A DNA stretch of 5,304 nucleotides from Gammaproteobacteria bacterium. Lineage in GTDB: Bacteria > Pseudomonadota > Gammaproteobacteria > Chromatiales > Chromatiaceae. The stretch's first letter is position 1. Every line of letters begins with the position of its first letter. Location of the stretch: the NCBI GenBank assembly GCA_006227775.1, contig SBFV01000089.1:1-5304 (forward strand). Reading direction: 5' to 3'. The translations under genes were made by a program, and so were the position numbers. The notes under the pieces were generated by a model. That model was not told the origin of the DNA and did not search any database. It saw only the letters and a list, made by a program, of their open reading frames with translations. Shown here piece after piece: positions 1 through 5,304 of this stretch.

Positions 1-21
1 CTAAACAAGGGCCTTCCTGGC

Positions 22-27
22 TATAAC
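22..27 (+). promoter_or_regulatory. Possible -10 element upstream of the synthase gene
   Basis: TATAAC matches the sigma-70 -10 consensus at five of six positions and would give a leader of roughly 85-90 bases before the ATG at 122. The matching -35 would fall at or beyond the left window edge, so it cannot be judged. This is a weak, single-element call. The rest of 1-121 shows no gene, and I see no branched-chain-codon leader peptide of the kind used for attenuation of ilv operons. Confidence 0.25.
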
Positions 28-121
28 CGGCACCCACCCGGCCTAATCTGCCGCGATCTTGCTACATACTGCCGGTCCTCGCAGGATATGACCCGTCCTT
101 CCACTGCCAGCGGTTCCACGC

Positions 122-1852
122 ATGTCCAATCCCCGACCTACCGGCGCCAGCCTTTTTTTCGATACCCTCGTGGACCTCGGCGTGGAATACATTTTCGGGC
201 ATACCGGCGGTGCCGTAATTCCGCTCCATGTGGAATTGAACAAGCGCATGCGTCGCGAGGAGCCGTCGCCGCGATTCATCCTTTGTCGTCAGGAAGGGGG
301 AGCGGGGCATGCGGCAGAGGGCTATGCCCGTACCAGCGGTCGGGTCGGGGTGGCCCTGGCCACCTCGGGGCCCGGAGCCACCAACCTGGTCACCCCTATT
401 GCCGATGCTTACAAAGATTCCATCCCCACTCTCTTCATCACTGGTCAGGTGCCCAGCTTCGCCATCGGTACCGATGCCTTCCAGGAGGTGGATACCCTCG
501 GCATCACGCGGCACATCTCCAAACACAACTATCTGGTCAAGGATGTGCGTGACCTCGAATGGGTGCTACGGGAAGGTTTTGCCCTCGCCCAGAGCGGTCG
601 ACCTGGCCCCGTGGTCGTGGACATCTGCAAGGACGTGCAACTGGCGCTGGCATCGAAACCCAATAGCCCACGCCCCCGGCATCGGGAATCCCAGAACTTC
701 GACAGGGCCCGCGCGGATGCCATCCTCGATGCCCTGGCCTTGGCCCGACGCCCAGTCATCAAAGCCGGGGGCGGCATCATCCACGCCGAGGCGGCGGAGG
801 CACTGCAGTCCTTCGCCGAGCGGTACGAGGTTCCGGTAACGACCACCTTCAATGCCCTGGGGGCCATACCCTTCCATCGGCCCTACTACCTGGGCATGCC
901 GGGCATGCACGGGTCCATACCCGCCAACTATGCCCTGCGCGAGGCAGACCTGATCCTGACGCTGGGGGGGCGATTCGACGATCGGGTGGCGGTCAAGGAT
1001 TTCGCCAAAGGCAAGCGCATCGCCCACGTCGACATCGATCCCTCGGAGTTGGACAAGCGCATTCGCGCCGACCTGTCGCTCGCCGCGGACCTAAAGCTCT
1101 TTCTGGACTATGGCTTGGCCAGCGGCCAGGGTGCCCGGCATCCGGAATGGCTGGCTCGCGTTGCCGAGTGGCGTCTCCAGATGCCCAAGCCCTATCTCCA
1201 GACGGAATCCATCAAGCCCCAGGCGGTGATCGAGGCAATTTCCAGCCTGACGGAGGGGGATGCCACCCTGGTAACGGGTGTCGGTCAGCATCAGATGTGG
1301 GCGGCACAGTACTACCGCTTCTCCCGCCCCCGCCAGTGGATCAGCTCCGGAGGCCTAGGGACCATGGGTTTCGGCCTCCCCGCGGCCATCGGAGCCTGGT
1401 TCGCCAAACCAGACAAGCCAGTAGTTCTGATCGACGGCGATGGCAGCTTCCAGATGAACATCCAGGAACTCGCAACGGTCGCCGCCAACCGTATCCCGGT
1501 GAAGATGTTCGTCTTGAACAATAGCTTCCTCGGTATGGTGCGCCAATGGGAAGACATGATGGATGATGGTCATCACTATGAAACCTGCCTAGCACGCAGC
1601 GCTGAATGCAAGCCCGACTGCACCCTGACGGACCCGGCCTGCCGCCGCCAGATCCCAGACCTCCTGGGCCTGGAACAGGTCTATCCGCGCATCCACGTCT
1701 CGCGGATCACTGATACCGCCCATCTCTGGGAAGGCATAAGCGCGGTTCTGAACCGACCTGGCCCTGCCTTAGCGGATATTTGGGTAGACAAGACGGAAGA
1801 CGTGCTACCCATGGTCAAGCCAGGACATGGGCTAAGTCAGATGGTTGAATAG
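122..1852 (+). CDS. Acetolactate synthase large-subunit-like ThDP enzyme with a four-Cys insertion
   Basis: This 576-residue protein belongs to the thiamine-diphosphate (ThDP) enzyme family and most resembles the catalytic subunit of acetolactate (acetohydroxyacid) synthase, which condenses two 2-oxoacids in branched-chain amino acid synthesis. The domain order is N-terminal PYR domain (about 7-175), central domain (about 197-330) and C-terminal ThDP-binding domain (about 385-555). Visible signatures are catalytic Glu58 in RQEGGAGHAAEGYAR, RFDDRV at 284-289, GQHQMWAAQ at 388-396, the Mg/ThDP motif from GDG (439-441) to NN (466-467), and RQW at 474-476, whose Trp matches the 2-oxobutyrate-selecting Trp of enteric AHAS II. 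Glu58 argues against glyoxylate carboligase. The usual FGYPGGA reads FGHTGGA here. An insertion of about 18 residues near 485-506 adds four cysteines. Length is normal to slightly long for the family. The ATG at 122 is the first in-frame start after a TGA at 89-91, and no clear Shine-Dalgarno precedes it. No small (ACT-domain) subunit gene follows; the next gene is convergent. The family is certain. The exact substrate is inferred, and another ThDP carboligase activity remains possible. Confidence 0.9.
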   Translation: MSNPRPTGASLFFDTLVDLGVEYIFGHTGGAVIPLHVELNKRMRREEPSPRFILCRQEGGAGHAAEGYARTSGRVGVALATSGPGATNLVTPIADAYKDSIPTLFITGQVPSFAIGTDAFQEVDTLGITRHISKHNYLVKDVRDLEWVLREGFALAQSGRPGPVVVDICKDVQLALASKPNSPRPRHRESQNFDRARADAILDALALARRPVIKAGGGIIHAEAAEALQSFAERYEVPVTTTFNALGAIPFHRPYYLGMPGMHGSIPANYALREADLILTLGGRFDDRVAVKDFAKGKRIAHVDIDPSELDKRIRADLSLAADLKLFLDYGLASGQGARHPEWLARVAEWRLQMPKPYLQTESIKPQAVIEAISSLTEGDATLVTGVGQHQMWAAQYYRFSRPRQWISSGGLGTMGFGLPAAIGAWFAKPDKPVVLIDGDGSFQMNIQELATVAANRIPVKMFVLNNSFLGMVRQWEDMMDDGHHYETCLARSAECKPDCTLTDPACRRQIPDLLGLEQVYPRIHVSRITDTAHLWEGISAVLNRPGPALADIWVDKTEDVLPMVKPGHGLSQMVE

Positions 1853-1871
1853 GTTTCAGGTGGGATCAGGC

Positions 1872-1912
1872 GATCGGCTGGGACTCTGACCATCCCGTTC
1901 CCCTACCCGATC
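1872..1912. terminator. Possible hairpin between convergent genes
   Basis: In the 92-base gap between the convergent stop codons, GATCGG (1872-1877) can pair with CCGATC (1907-1912), and inside it GGGA (1880-1883) can pair with TCCC (1893-1896). The two stems could stack into one interrupted hairpin in either RNA. No T-tract follows on either strand, so this is not a classical intrinsic terminator. Its placement between two converging genes is the main reason to list it. Confidence 0.25.
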
Positions 1913-1944
1913 AGACGAAAAGATAGGGCATGAGAAATCAGCGG

Positions 1945-2391
1945 CTAGACGATTTCGTCGAAACCGGCCCGCCTATACCATTTTCGCGCCTCCTGTAAGT
2001 CTTTCTCGACCCCCCGCCCCTCCTGATACATCATCGCCAGGGTTGTCTGAGAGCCAGCCAACCCCTGCTCCGCGGCTTGGCGGAACCAGTGCACCGCCAA
2101 GGCGAGGTCCTTGTTCGTGCACTCACCCTCCAAAAACATGAAACCCAGGCCGTGCTGGGCAATGTCCAAGCCAGCCTCGGCGGCTGCCTTCATGTAGCGG
2201 AAGGCCAGGTCATGATTCTCATGCATCCCCAGCCCATTCTGGGCCATGATCGCCATGCGGTACTGGGCCTGGGGATCACCAGCCTCAGCGAGGGGGGACA
2301 ATAAACCCGCGGCGCGGGCAAAATGCTTGGCCTCGAAGGCGGCAATGCCGCTACCGAGTTCCATGTCGTAGTTGGTGATTTTGTCACTCAT
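1945..2391 (-). CDS. Small Sel1-repeat protein
   Basis: This 148-residue protein is made almost entirely of Sel1-like repeats, a TPR-related alpha/alpha solenoid that usually mediates protein-protein contacts. Three repeats are visible at about 25-59, 60-96 and 97-131, plus a partial fourth at 132-143. They share the pattern A..W/Y...AAE.G...AQ..L..M...G.G....D, as in HWFRQAAEQGLAGSQTTLAM. No signal peptide or membrane segment is seen, so it is probably cytoplasmic, unlike many Sel1 proteins, which are exported. I chose the ATG at 2391. A TTG four codons upstream (2403) would give 152 residues, but neither start has a recognisable Shine-Dalgarno. The gene lies about 100 bases downstream of the phosphatase gene on the same strand, so co-transcription is possible, although a hairpin lies between them. 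The family call is firm. The partner and function cannot be told from sequence. Confidence 0.85.
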   Translation of the reverse strand: MSDKITNYDMELGSGIAAFEAKHFARAAGLLSPLAEAGDPQAQYRMAIMAQNGLGMHENHDLAFRYMKAAAEAGLDIAQHGLGFMFLEGECTNKDLALAVHWFRQAAEQGLAGSQTTLAMMYQEGRGVEKDLQEARKWYRRAGFDEIV

Positions 2392-2477
2392 GCTGGGGTC
2401 CAACTGGGGTTTCAGATTGACGGGGGAAGGCCGGCCCTATCGGCCCGGCTTGACCAGACCGTATATTTTCGATTTGC

Positions 2478-2503
2478 GGGCTCTGACTGCCGAATCAAAG
2501 CCC
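2478..2503 (-). terminator. Eleven-pair hairpin across the phosphatase stop codon
   Basis: Read on the - strand, the 26 bases fold into an 11-pair stem closed by a CGGC tetraloop. The outer arm is GGGCT (2503-2499) paired with AGCCC (2482-2478), and two positions are G-U pairs. On the + strand those two become A-C mismatches, so the fold favours - strand RNA. The TGA stop (2497-2495) sits inside the left arm. No U-tract follows (the downstream sequence is GCAAATCGAAAATATAC), so it may act as an RNA 3' end stabiliser or partial terminator rather than a full intrinsic terminator. Confidence 0.4.
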
Positions 2504-3355
2504 CAGGGAGGGGGTCGCCACATCCAGCTCCGCCCTGGGCACTGACAAAGAATCCTTTTCCACTGCCAACCAGGCGCTCCAATGCTGGAGCAGTACCGGA
2601 TTGGCGGCGGCGACAGCCATAAGGGGATTCAGGGAGAACTGATCCAGGGCCGCTCTCCGCCCCTGCTCCAGTAACAGGCTCCGGACTCCCGCCTCAGTGG
2701 CGATGAGTCGACCGGCGGCATAATCCCAGAGCCGCTGCCCACCATGTAAATAGAGTCGCGCCCGCCCACTCGCCAGCCAGCACCACTCCAGGGCAACGGA
2801 ACCCAGACTGCGCAGGGAACGGTAAGGGGCCACATGGCCAAGACGCGAGAGCAATGACTCAGGCAACCGTTTAAGGTCCACGATCGCCAGACAATCGCCC
2901 AAATCCTCGCCGCCCCAAGGGGGATGCAAAGGAATGCCATTCAGCCAGGCACCTACCCCACTTTCAGCGGCAAAGCACTCGTCCCGCACCGGGTCCAGCA
3001 CCAGACCCAGCCGTGCCTGGCCCCCTTGGAGTAGGGCCAAGGAAATGCAGAAGTAGGGAAAACCGCCGACATAATTACTGGTACCGTCAAGAGGATCCAG
3101 GCACCAGATCCCCCCAGGGGCATCAGCCAACAAGGCCAGTTGCTCTTGCGCCGACATCTCCTCCCCCAGGAAGGGTAAGCCAGGGTAGGATACTTCAAGT
3201 TCGGAGCGAGTGAAGGCCTGGACCCCGAGATCCGCCTCGGTCACCAGGCTCCCATCAGGCTTGGCCTGGGCGGCAACACGCCGGAATCGGGGTAAAATCT
3301 CGCGTGCCGCGGCTGAACGCAGGAGCCTGCACAGGTTAGTCAATTCCGGACTCAT
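2495..3355 (-). CDS. Inositol monophosphatase family protein
   Basis: This 286-residue protein is a Mg-dependent, lithium-sensitive-type phosphatase of the inositol monophosphatase (IMPase/SuhB/CysQ/FBPase) superfamily. All metal-site motifs are present: the first acidic motif GEE at 64-66, DPLDGT at 87-92 (ligands Asp87 and Asp90) and WDYAAG at 210-215 (ligand Asp211), followed by the usual EAG at 221-223. The sequence after DPLDGT (SNYVGGFPYFCISLAL) resembles inositol monophosphatase/SuhB more than CysQ, which typically has DGTKEF there. Substrate is not settled: inositol-1-phosphate, another sugar phosphate or PAP are all possible. The reading frame stays open to a start at 3451, but I prefer the ATG at 3355. 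It has AGGA seven bases upstream, the family N-terminus begins about there, and a promoter-like sequence lies inside the longer version. The gene is divergent from the Met-rich protein gene and upstream of the Sel1 gene. Confidence 0.9.
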   Translation of the reverse strand: MSPELTNLCRLLRSAAAREILPRFRRVAAQAKPDGSLVTEADLGVQAFTRSELEVSYPGLPFLGEEMSAQEQLALLADAPGGIWCLDPLDGTSNYVGGFPYFCISLALLQGGQARLGLVLDPVRDECFAAESGVGAWLNGIPLHPPWGGEDLGDCLAIVDLKRLPESLLSRLGHVAPYRSLRSLGSVALEWCWLASGRARLYLHGGQRLWDYAAGRLIATEAGVRSLLLEQGRRAALDQFSLNPLMAVAAANPVLLQHWSAWLAVEKDSLSVPRAELDVATPSLGL

Positions 3356-3362
3356 GGCGAAA

Positions 3363-3367
3363 TCCTG
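3363..3367 (-). promoter_or_regulatory. Ribosome binding site deciding the phosphatase start
   Basis: On the - strand CAGGA lies seven bases before the ATG at 3355, which is good Shine-Dalgarno spacing. It supports this start over the longer open frame that begins at 3451. Confidence 0.6.
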
Positions 3368-3382
3368 GGATGGTAAAAAATT

Positions 3383-3410
3383 ATCATAGCGCGGGCAGCC
3401 GTTTCCCCAA
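3383..3410 (-). promoter_or_regulatory. Candidate promoter of the phosphatase gene
   Basis: On the - strand TTGGGG (3410-3405) and TATGAT (3388-3383) are separated by 16 bases. The -10 matches the sigma-70 consensus at five of six positions and the -35 at three. Transcription would start near 3376, about 20 bases before the ATG at 3355, leaving room for the AGGA ribosome binding site. This placement fits the shorter protein and would exclude the longer one. Confidence 0.5.
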
Positions 3411-3522
3411 GTGGAAATGACGCCATCCACGGCAACGTGTTTCTCTGGCATTTGCTAGACTGGCCTGGCCGAGGCCGGTGATATGTGTCGGCCCCTCACC
3501 CTCCCCCAGCGAGATCCTCCTC

Positions 3523-4197
3523 ATGAACCGATCCTCTGGCCCCGTTCAGGCCTTGTTATCGTTGCTTGCCGTTTTGGTTAGCACGGTACCCGCGGCCGCG
3601 GAGGACGCCACCGCAGCCCCCCGCGCCGCCATGGCGGAGGCCATGGCCAAGATGATGGAGGCCATGGGATTCCTGGGGCCTGCCATGCCTGGGTCCATGC
3701 CCAGTCCCCTACCGGGCTCGATGCCTGGTTCAATTTCCCGCATTATGCCGAATCCCATGGCGGGCACCATGCCTAGTGGCACGGAGCCCAAGAGTCTCAT
3801 GGACCAAGGACTGGAGAAAGGGAGCGAAGCCCTCCAGCAGATGACCGAGGGCATGAAGCTTCCCAGTACCAGCGGGATTGTCCAGCCTTGGGGTACCTCT
3901 TCCCGGCTTGATGGCGTCTGGGAGGGGCGCAATGGCGAGTTGCTGATCGTCCAGGGTAATCGCTTCCGTATCTACCCCGGCGCCAGCCACTATGTAGACG
4001 GCTACATCCAATTGCGGGGAGATCGCCTAGCCATGTATAACCCTGAAAATGAGCACATTCGTCCTTTCGAATTCGCCGAATCCGAGGGACGTCTCGCCTT
4101 GCGGGACCCGGCCGGGACCCTTTTCCTCTACCGACGCCTATGGCTCGATCAGCCCGGCGAGGAAGCGACGCAAGTGCCTGAATCGCAAAAAAAGTGA
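3523..4197 (+). CDS. Exported Met/Pro/Gly-rich protein with C-terminal beta-rich domain
   Basis: I do not recognise this 224-residue protein as a named family. It starts with a convincing Sec signal peptide: Arg3, hydrophobic core at about 10-22, and likely cleavage after VPAAA (residue 26), so it should be periplasmic or secreted. Residues 37-111 contain 14 methionines, first in a helical Ala/Met/Glu stretch (37-48), then in a Pro/Gly/Ser-rich stretch with PGSM and MP motifs (53-85), then more sparsely. Such Met-rich segments are known in some copper-handling proteins, so metal binding is possible but inferred. Residues 127-207 form a separate, probably beta-rich domain starting LDGVWEGRNGELL, with repeated G-x-R-x-x-x-Y units. 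The C-terminus is polar. I chose the ATG at 3523 over a GTG at 3478 because it places the signal peptide at the N-terminus; GAGA eight bases upstream is a weak ribosome binding site. It is divergent from the phosphatase gene and convergent with the permease gene, so probably monocistronic. Confidence 0.8.
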   Translation: MNRSSGPVQALLSLLAVLVSTVPAAAEDATAAPRAAMAEAMAKMMEAMGFLGPAMPGSMPSPLPGSMPGSISRIMPNPMAGTMPSGTEPKSLMDQGLEKGSEALQQMTEGMKLPSTSGIVQPWGTSSRLDGVWEGRNGELLIVQGNRFRIYPGASHYVDGYIQLRGDRLAMYNPENEHIRPFEFAESEGRLALRDPAGTLFLYRRLWLDQPGEEATQVPESQKK

Positions 4198-4222
4198 TTC
4201 CCCCCTAACTTTCATGGAGGGG
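4187..4222 (-). terminator. Possible terminator of the permease gene
   Basis: On the - strand CCCCT (4222-4218) can pair with AGGGG (4206-4202) across an 11-base loop. Eight bases later comes a run of seven T (4193-4187), which lies in the last codons of the convergent Met-rich gene. The gap between stem and T-run and the large loop make it a poor intrinsic terminator, but its position after the permease stop is right. The plus-strand version lacks a T-run. Confidence 0.3.
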
Positions 4223-4276
4223 CATCTTCTCATCCGTGACGATGTAAGACGCTATTGGTGCCATTCACGTCAGTGA

Positions 4277-5071
4277 TTAGTCCAAGAGAAGCTTGGCCGC
4301 TACCAGCAATAGCAGGATGCCGAAAAATCGGCTAAGCACTGGAACCGGCAGGCTATGGGCCAGACGGGCGCCAACGGGCGCCGTGAGTATACTGGTGAGC
4401 AGTATCCCTAGAACCGCCGGCCAGTAAACGAAGCCCGTACTGAGGGTCGGCAACCCTTCCCGGCCCCAACCGCTGACCACAAATCCCAGTGTTCCGGCCA
4501 GGGCGATGGGTACCCCGCAGGCGCTGGAGGTTGCCACCGCCCGGCGCACATCCAAACCCGTCCTGACCAGATAGGGGACCGTCAAGGTTCCCCCACCAAT
4601 TCCGACAATGGCCGACAGGGCACCGATGCCCCCCCCCACCGTCCCCAGTCCCCAGTTGCCTGGGGCAAACCCCGTCGGTGTTTCCCCACGCGGCACTAAC
4701 ATCCTCAGCCCGACATAGACGAGGAAGACACCAAAGATGCGTTGCAGCCAACCTTGAGGCAACAGGCCGGCAATGGCCGCACCGGCCCAGGCGCCTAAGA
4801 TGATTCCAGGGACTAGTCGCCAGAACAGGTCCCACCGCACCGCCCCGCGCCGGTGATGGGCCAGGGCTGAAGACCAGCCAGTCCCAATGATGCTGGCCAG
4901 GGAAGTGCCGACCGCTAAATGGGCAAGCCATGCAGGGGCAAACCCCTGATGACCGAAGACCAGAATCAGCGCGGGGACGATGATCACACCCCCCCCGACT
5001 CCCAGAAGCCCCGCCAGTATCCCGGAGAAGACCCCGGTCCCCATGTAAGCGAGGATTTCGCTTAAGGTCAT
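4277..5071 (-). CDS. TauE/SafE (TSUP) family membrane permease
   Basis: This 264-residue, very hydrophobic protein belongs to the TauE/SafE, or TSUP, family of inner-membrane transporters, whose characterised members export sulfite, sulfoacetate or related sulfur-containing anions. About eight membrane segments can be drawn (roughly 8-40, 50-70, 83-104, 108-125, 142-168, 178-200, 215-237 and 245-262). The two-fold internal duplication typical of the family is clear: GVGGGVIIVPAL (24-35) matches GIGGGTLTVPYL (157-168), and HLAVGTSLAS (51-60) matches AVATSSACGVP (178-188). SSALAHHRRGAVRWDL (67-82) is the usual positively charged loop. Length is typical. The ATG at 5071 is supported by GGAG seven bases upstream. 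No sulfur-metabolism gene is adjacent, so the substrate is open; an export role for a sulfur oxyanion is a family-based guess. The gene converges on the Met-rich gene, with about 80 bases between the stops. Confidence 0.9.
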   Translation of the reverse strand: MTLSEILAYMGTGVFSGILAGLLGVGGGVIIVPALILVFGHQGFAPAWLAHLAVGTSLASIIGTGWSSALAHHRRGAVRWDLFWRLVPGIILGAWAGAAIAGLLPQGWLQRIFGVFLVYVGLRMLVPRGETPTGFAPGNWGLGTVGGGIGALSAIVGIGGGTLTVPYLVRTGLDVRRAVATSSACGVPIALAGTLGFVVSGWGREGLPTLSTGFVYWPAVLGILLTSILTAPVGARLAHSLPVPVLSRFFGILLLLVAAKLLLD

Positions 5072-5078
5072 TCAACCA

Positions 5079-5082
5079 CTCC
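5079..5082 (-). promoter_or_regulatory. Ribosome binding site of the permease gene
   Basis: On the - strand GGAG lies seven bases before the ATG at 5071. This strong Shine-Dalgarno supports that start. Another ATG at 5084 opens a different, non-transporter frame and has no comparable site. Confidence 0.65.
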
Positions 5083-5187
5083 ATACCGCCGTTCGGCTAT
5101 CAGGATTCTCAACGCCGCTCTTGGCGACCAACCGCCCTGGATAACAAGGCCACTCGGGCGCCGGGAGAGGGGCTAACATATTACTGC

Positions 5188-5218
5188 TTGCTCATATAAG
5201 AAAAATAATATATTCTTA
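5188..5218 (+). promoter_or_regulatory. AT-rich promoter/operator-like island
   Basis: Bases 5180-5220 are strikingly AT-rich against GC-rich surroundings. A + strand promoter can be drawn as TTGCTC (5188-5193) with TATTCT (5211-5216) at 17-base spacing, or TATATT (5209-5214) at 15. The same stretch holds an inverted repeat, TAAGAA (5197-5202) and TTCTTA (5213-5218), separated by ten bases, with the palindrome AATATATT (5207-5214) overlapping its right arm. It lies between the permease gene and the divergent gene starting at 5253, so it could serve both. The remaining sequence of 5072-5187 shows nothing else firm. Confidence 0.45.
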
Positions 5219-5252
5219 CTGACAGGTAGACACTCCCTCCCGTCTCCGCCTA

Positions 5253-5304
5253 ATGTTGTACCGTTGTCTTTTTTGTCTGCTCCTAGCCTTGACGGCGCTA
5301 CCTG
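5253..5304 (+). CDS. Start of a probable exported protein (cut by window edge)
   Basis: An ATG at 5253 opens a frame that is still open at the right edge and encodes 17 residues, MLYRCLFCLLLALTALP. A short n-region with one Arg followed by a Leu-rich hydrophobic core looks like a Sec signal peptide. The cysteines at 5 and 8 lie inside the hydrophobic stretch and do not make a lipobox that can be judged here. The ATG sits about 30 bases after the predicted transcription start in the AT-rich island, which supports it. No Shine-Dalgarno is visible (the preceding bases are pyrimidine-rich), which lowers confidence. The product cannot be identified from this fragment. Confidence 0.5.
   Translation, partial: MLYRCLFCLLLALTALP

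Noticed and set aside
62..526. Long open frame on the - strand opposite the synthase start
   Set aside because: It lies antisense to a gene whose family motifs are clear, and its translation shows no recognisable domain. It is a by-product of GC-rich coding sequence.
88..552. Open frame starting at an ATG upstream of the synthase, considered as a leader peptide or upstream gene
   Set aside because: Its AGGA is only one or two bases from the ATG, it runs out of frame through the synthase, and it has no run of Ile, Leu or Val codons that would suggest ilv-type attenuation.
3464..3478. GC-rich near-palindrome (CTGGCC-GA-GGCCGG) upstream of the exported-protein gene
   Set aside because: It is short, imperfect and made of GGCC, which is expected by chance in this composition. 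No promoter elements with proper spacing accompany it.
3680..3780. Possible nucleotide tandem repeat in the Met-rich region
   Set aside because: The CCATGCC/ATGCCTGG similarities are short and irregularly spaced. They reflect repeated Met-Pro codons rather than a true tandem or CRISPR-type repeat.
3546..3932. 128-residue Met/Pro-rich open frame antisense to the exported protein
   Set aside because: Its Met/Pro richness mirrors the CATG and GG/CC-rich repeats of the + strand gene. The + strand frame has a signal peptide and a folded domain, and the antisense frame has neither.
4049..4276. 75-residue + strand frame running past the Met-rich gene stop
   Set aside because: It mostly overlaps the 3' end of the Met-rich gene in another frame, has no ribosome binding site and no recognisable features.
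4353..5084. 243-residue frame on the - strand overlapping the permease gene
   Set aside because: It is a shifted frame of the TSUP gene. Its translation is rich in Arg, Gly and Cys without membrane segments, whereas the chosen frame shows the duplicated family motifs.
1..5304. Mobile elements, tRNA or rRNA genes, CRISPR arrays and phage genes
   Set aside because: I looked on both strands and found no transposase or integrase motifs, no cloverleaf-like sequence and no regularly spaced repeats.

Overview
This 5.3 kb, GC-rich (roughly 60% by eye) window looks like ordinary chromosome from a proteobacterium. Five complete genes and the start of a sixth are visible. I see no transposase, integrase, CRISPR array, rRNA or tRNA. 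The mix of genes (acetolactate synthase-type enzyme, inositol-monophosphatase-family enzyme, Sel1 protein, TauE/SafE exporter, exported Met-rich protein) would suit a gamma-proteobacterial or Acidithiobacillus-like chemolithotroph. That placement is a weak inference from general character, not from a marker gene.

Layout. A large + strand gene (122-1852) encodes an acetolactate-synthase-type thiamine-diphosphate enzyme. It keeps the signature residues of that family but carries an unusual four-cysteine insertion in its C-terminal domain, and no regulatory subunit gene follows it. It converges on two - strand genes, read in the order inositol-monophosphatase-family enzyme (3355-2495) then a small Sel1-repeat protein (2391-1945). 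A strong hairpin lies across the stop codon of the first of these. Divergent from the phosphatase, on the + strand, is a secreted protein (3523-4197) with a Met/Pro/Gly-rich segment followed by a small beta-rich domain. It converges on a TauE/SafE (TSUP) family membrane permease on the - strand (5071-4277). Upstream of the permease is an AT-rich island (about 5180-5220) with a promoter-like sequence and an inverted repeat. It is followed by the first 17 codons of a probable exported protein that runs off the right edge.

The genes do not form an obvious pathway. The two convergent junctions and one divergent promoter region suggest independent transcription units: the synthase alone, phosphatase plus Sel1 (possibly co-transcribed), the Met-rich protein alone, and the permease alone. 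The most unusual observations are the C-X6-C-X3-C-X6-C insertion in the acetolactate-synthase homologue and the 14-methionine segment of the exported protein, which resembles copper-binding Met-rich sequences. I do not see evidence for a new multi-gene system.
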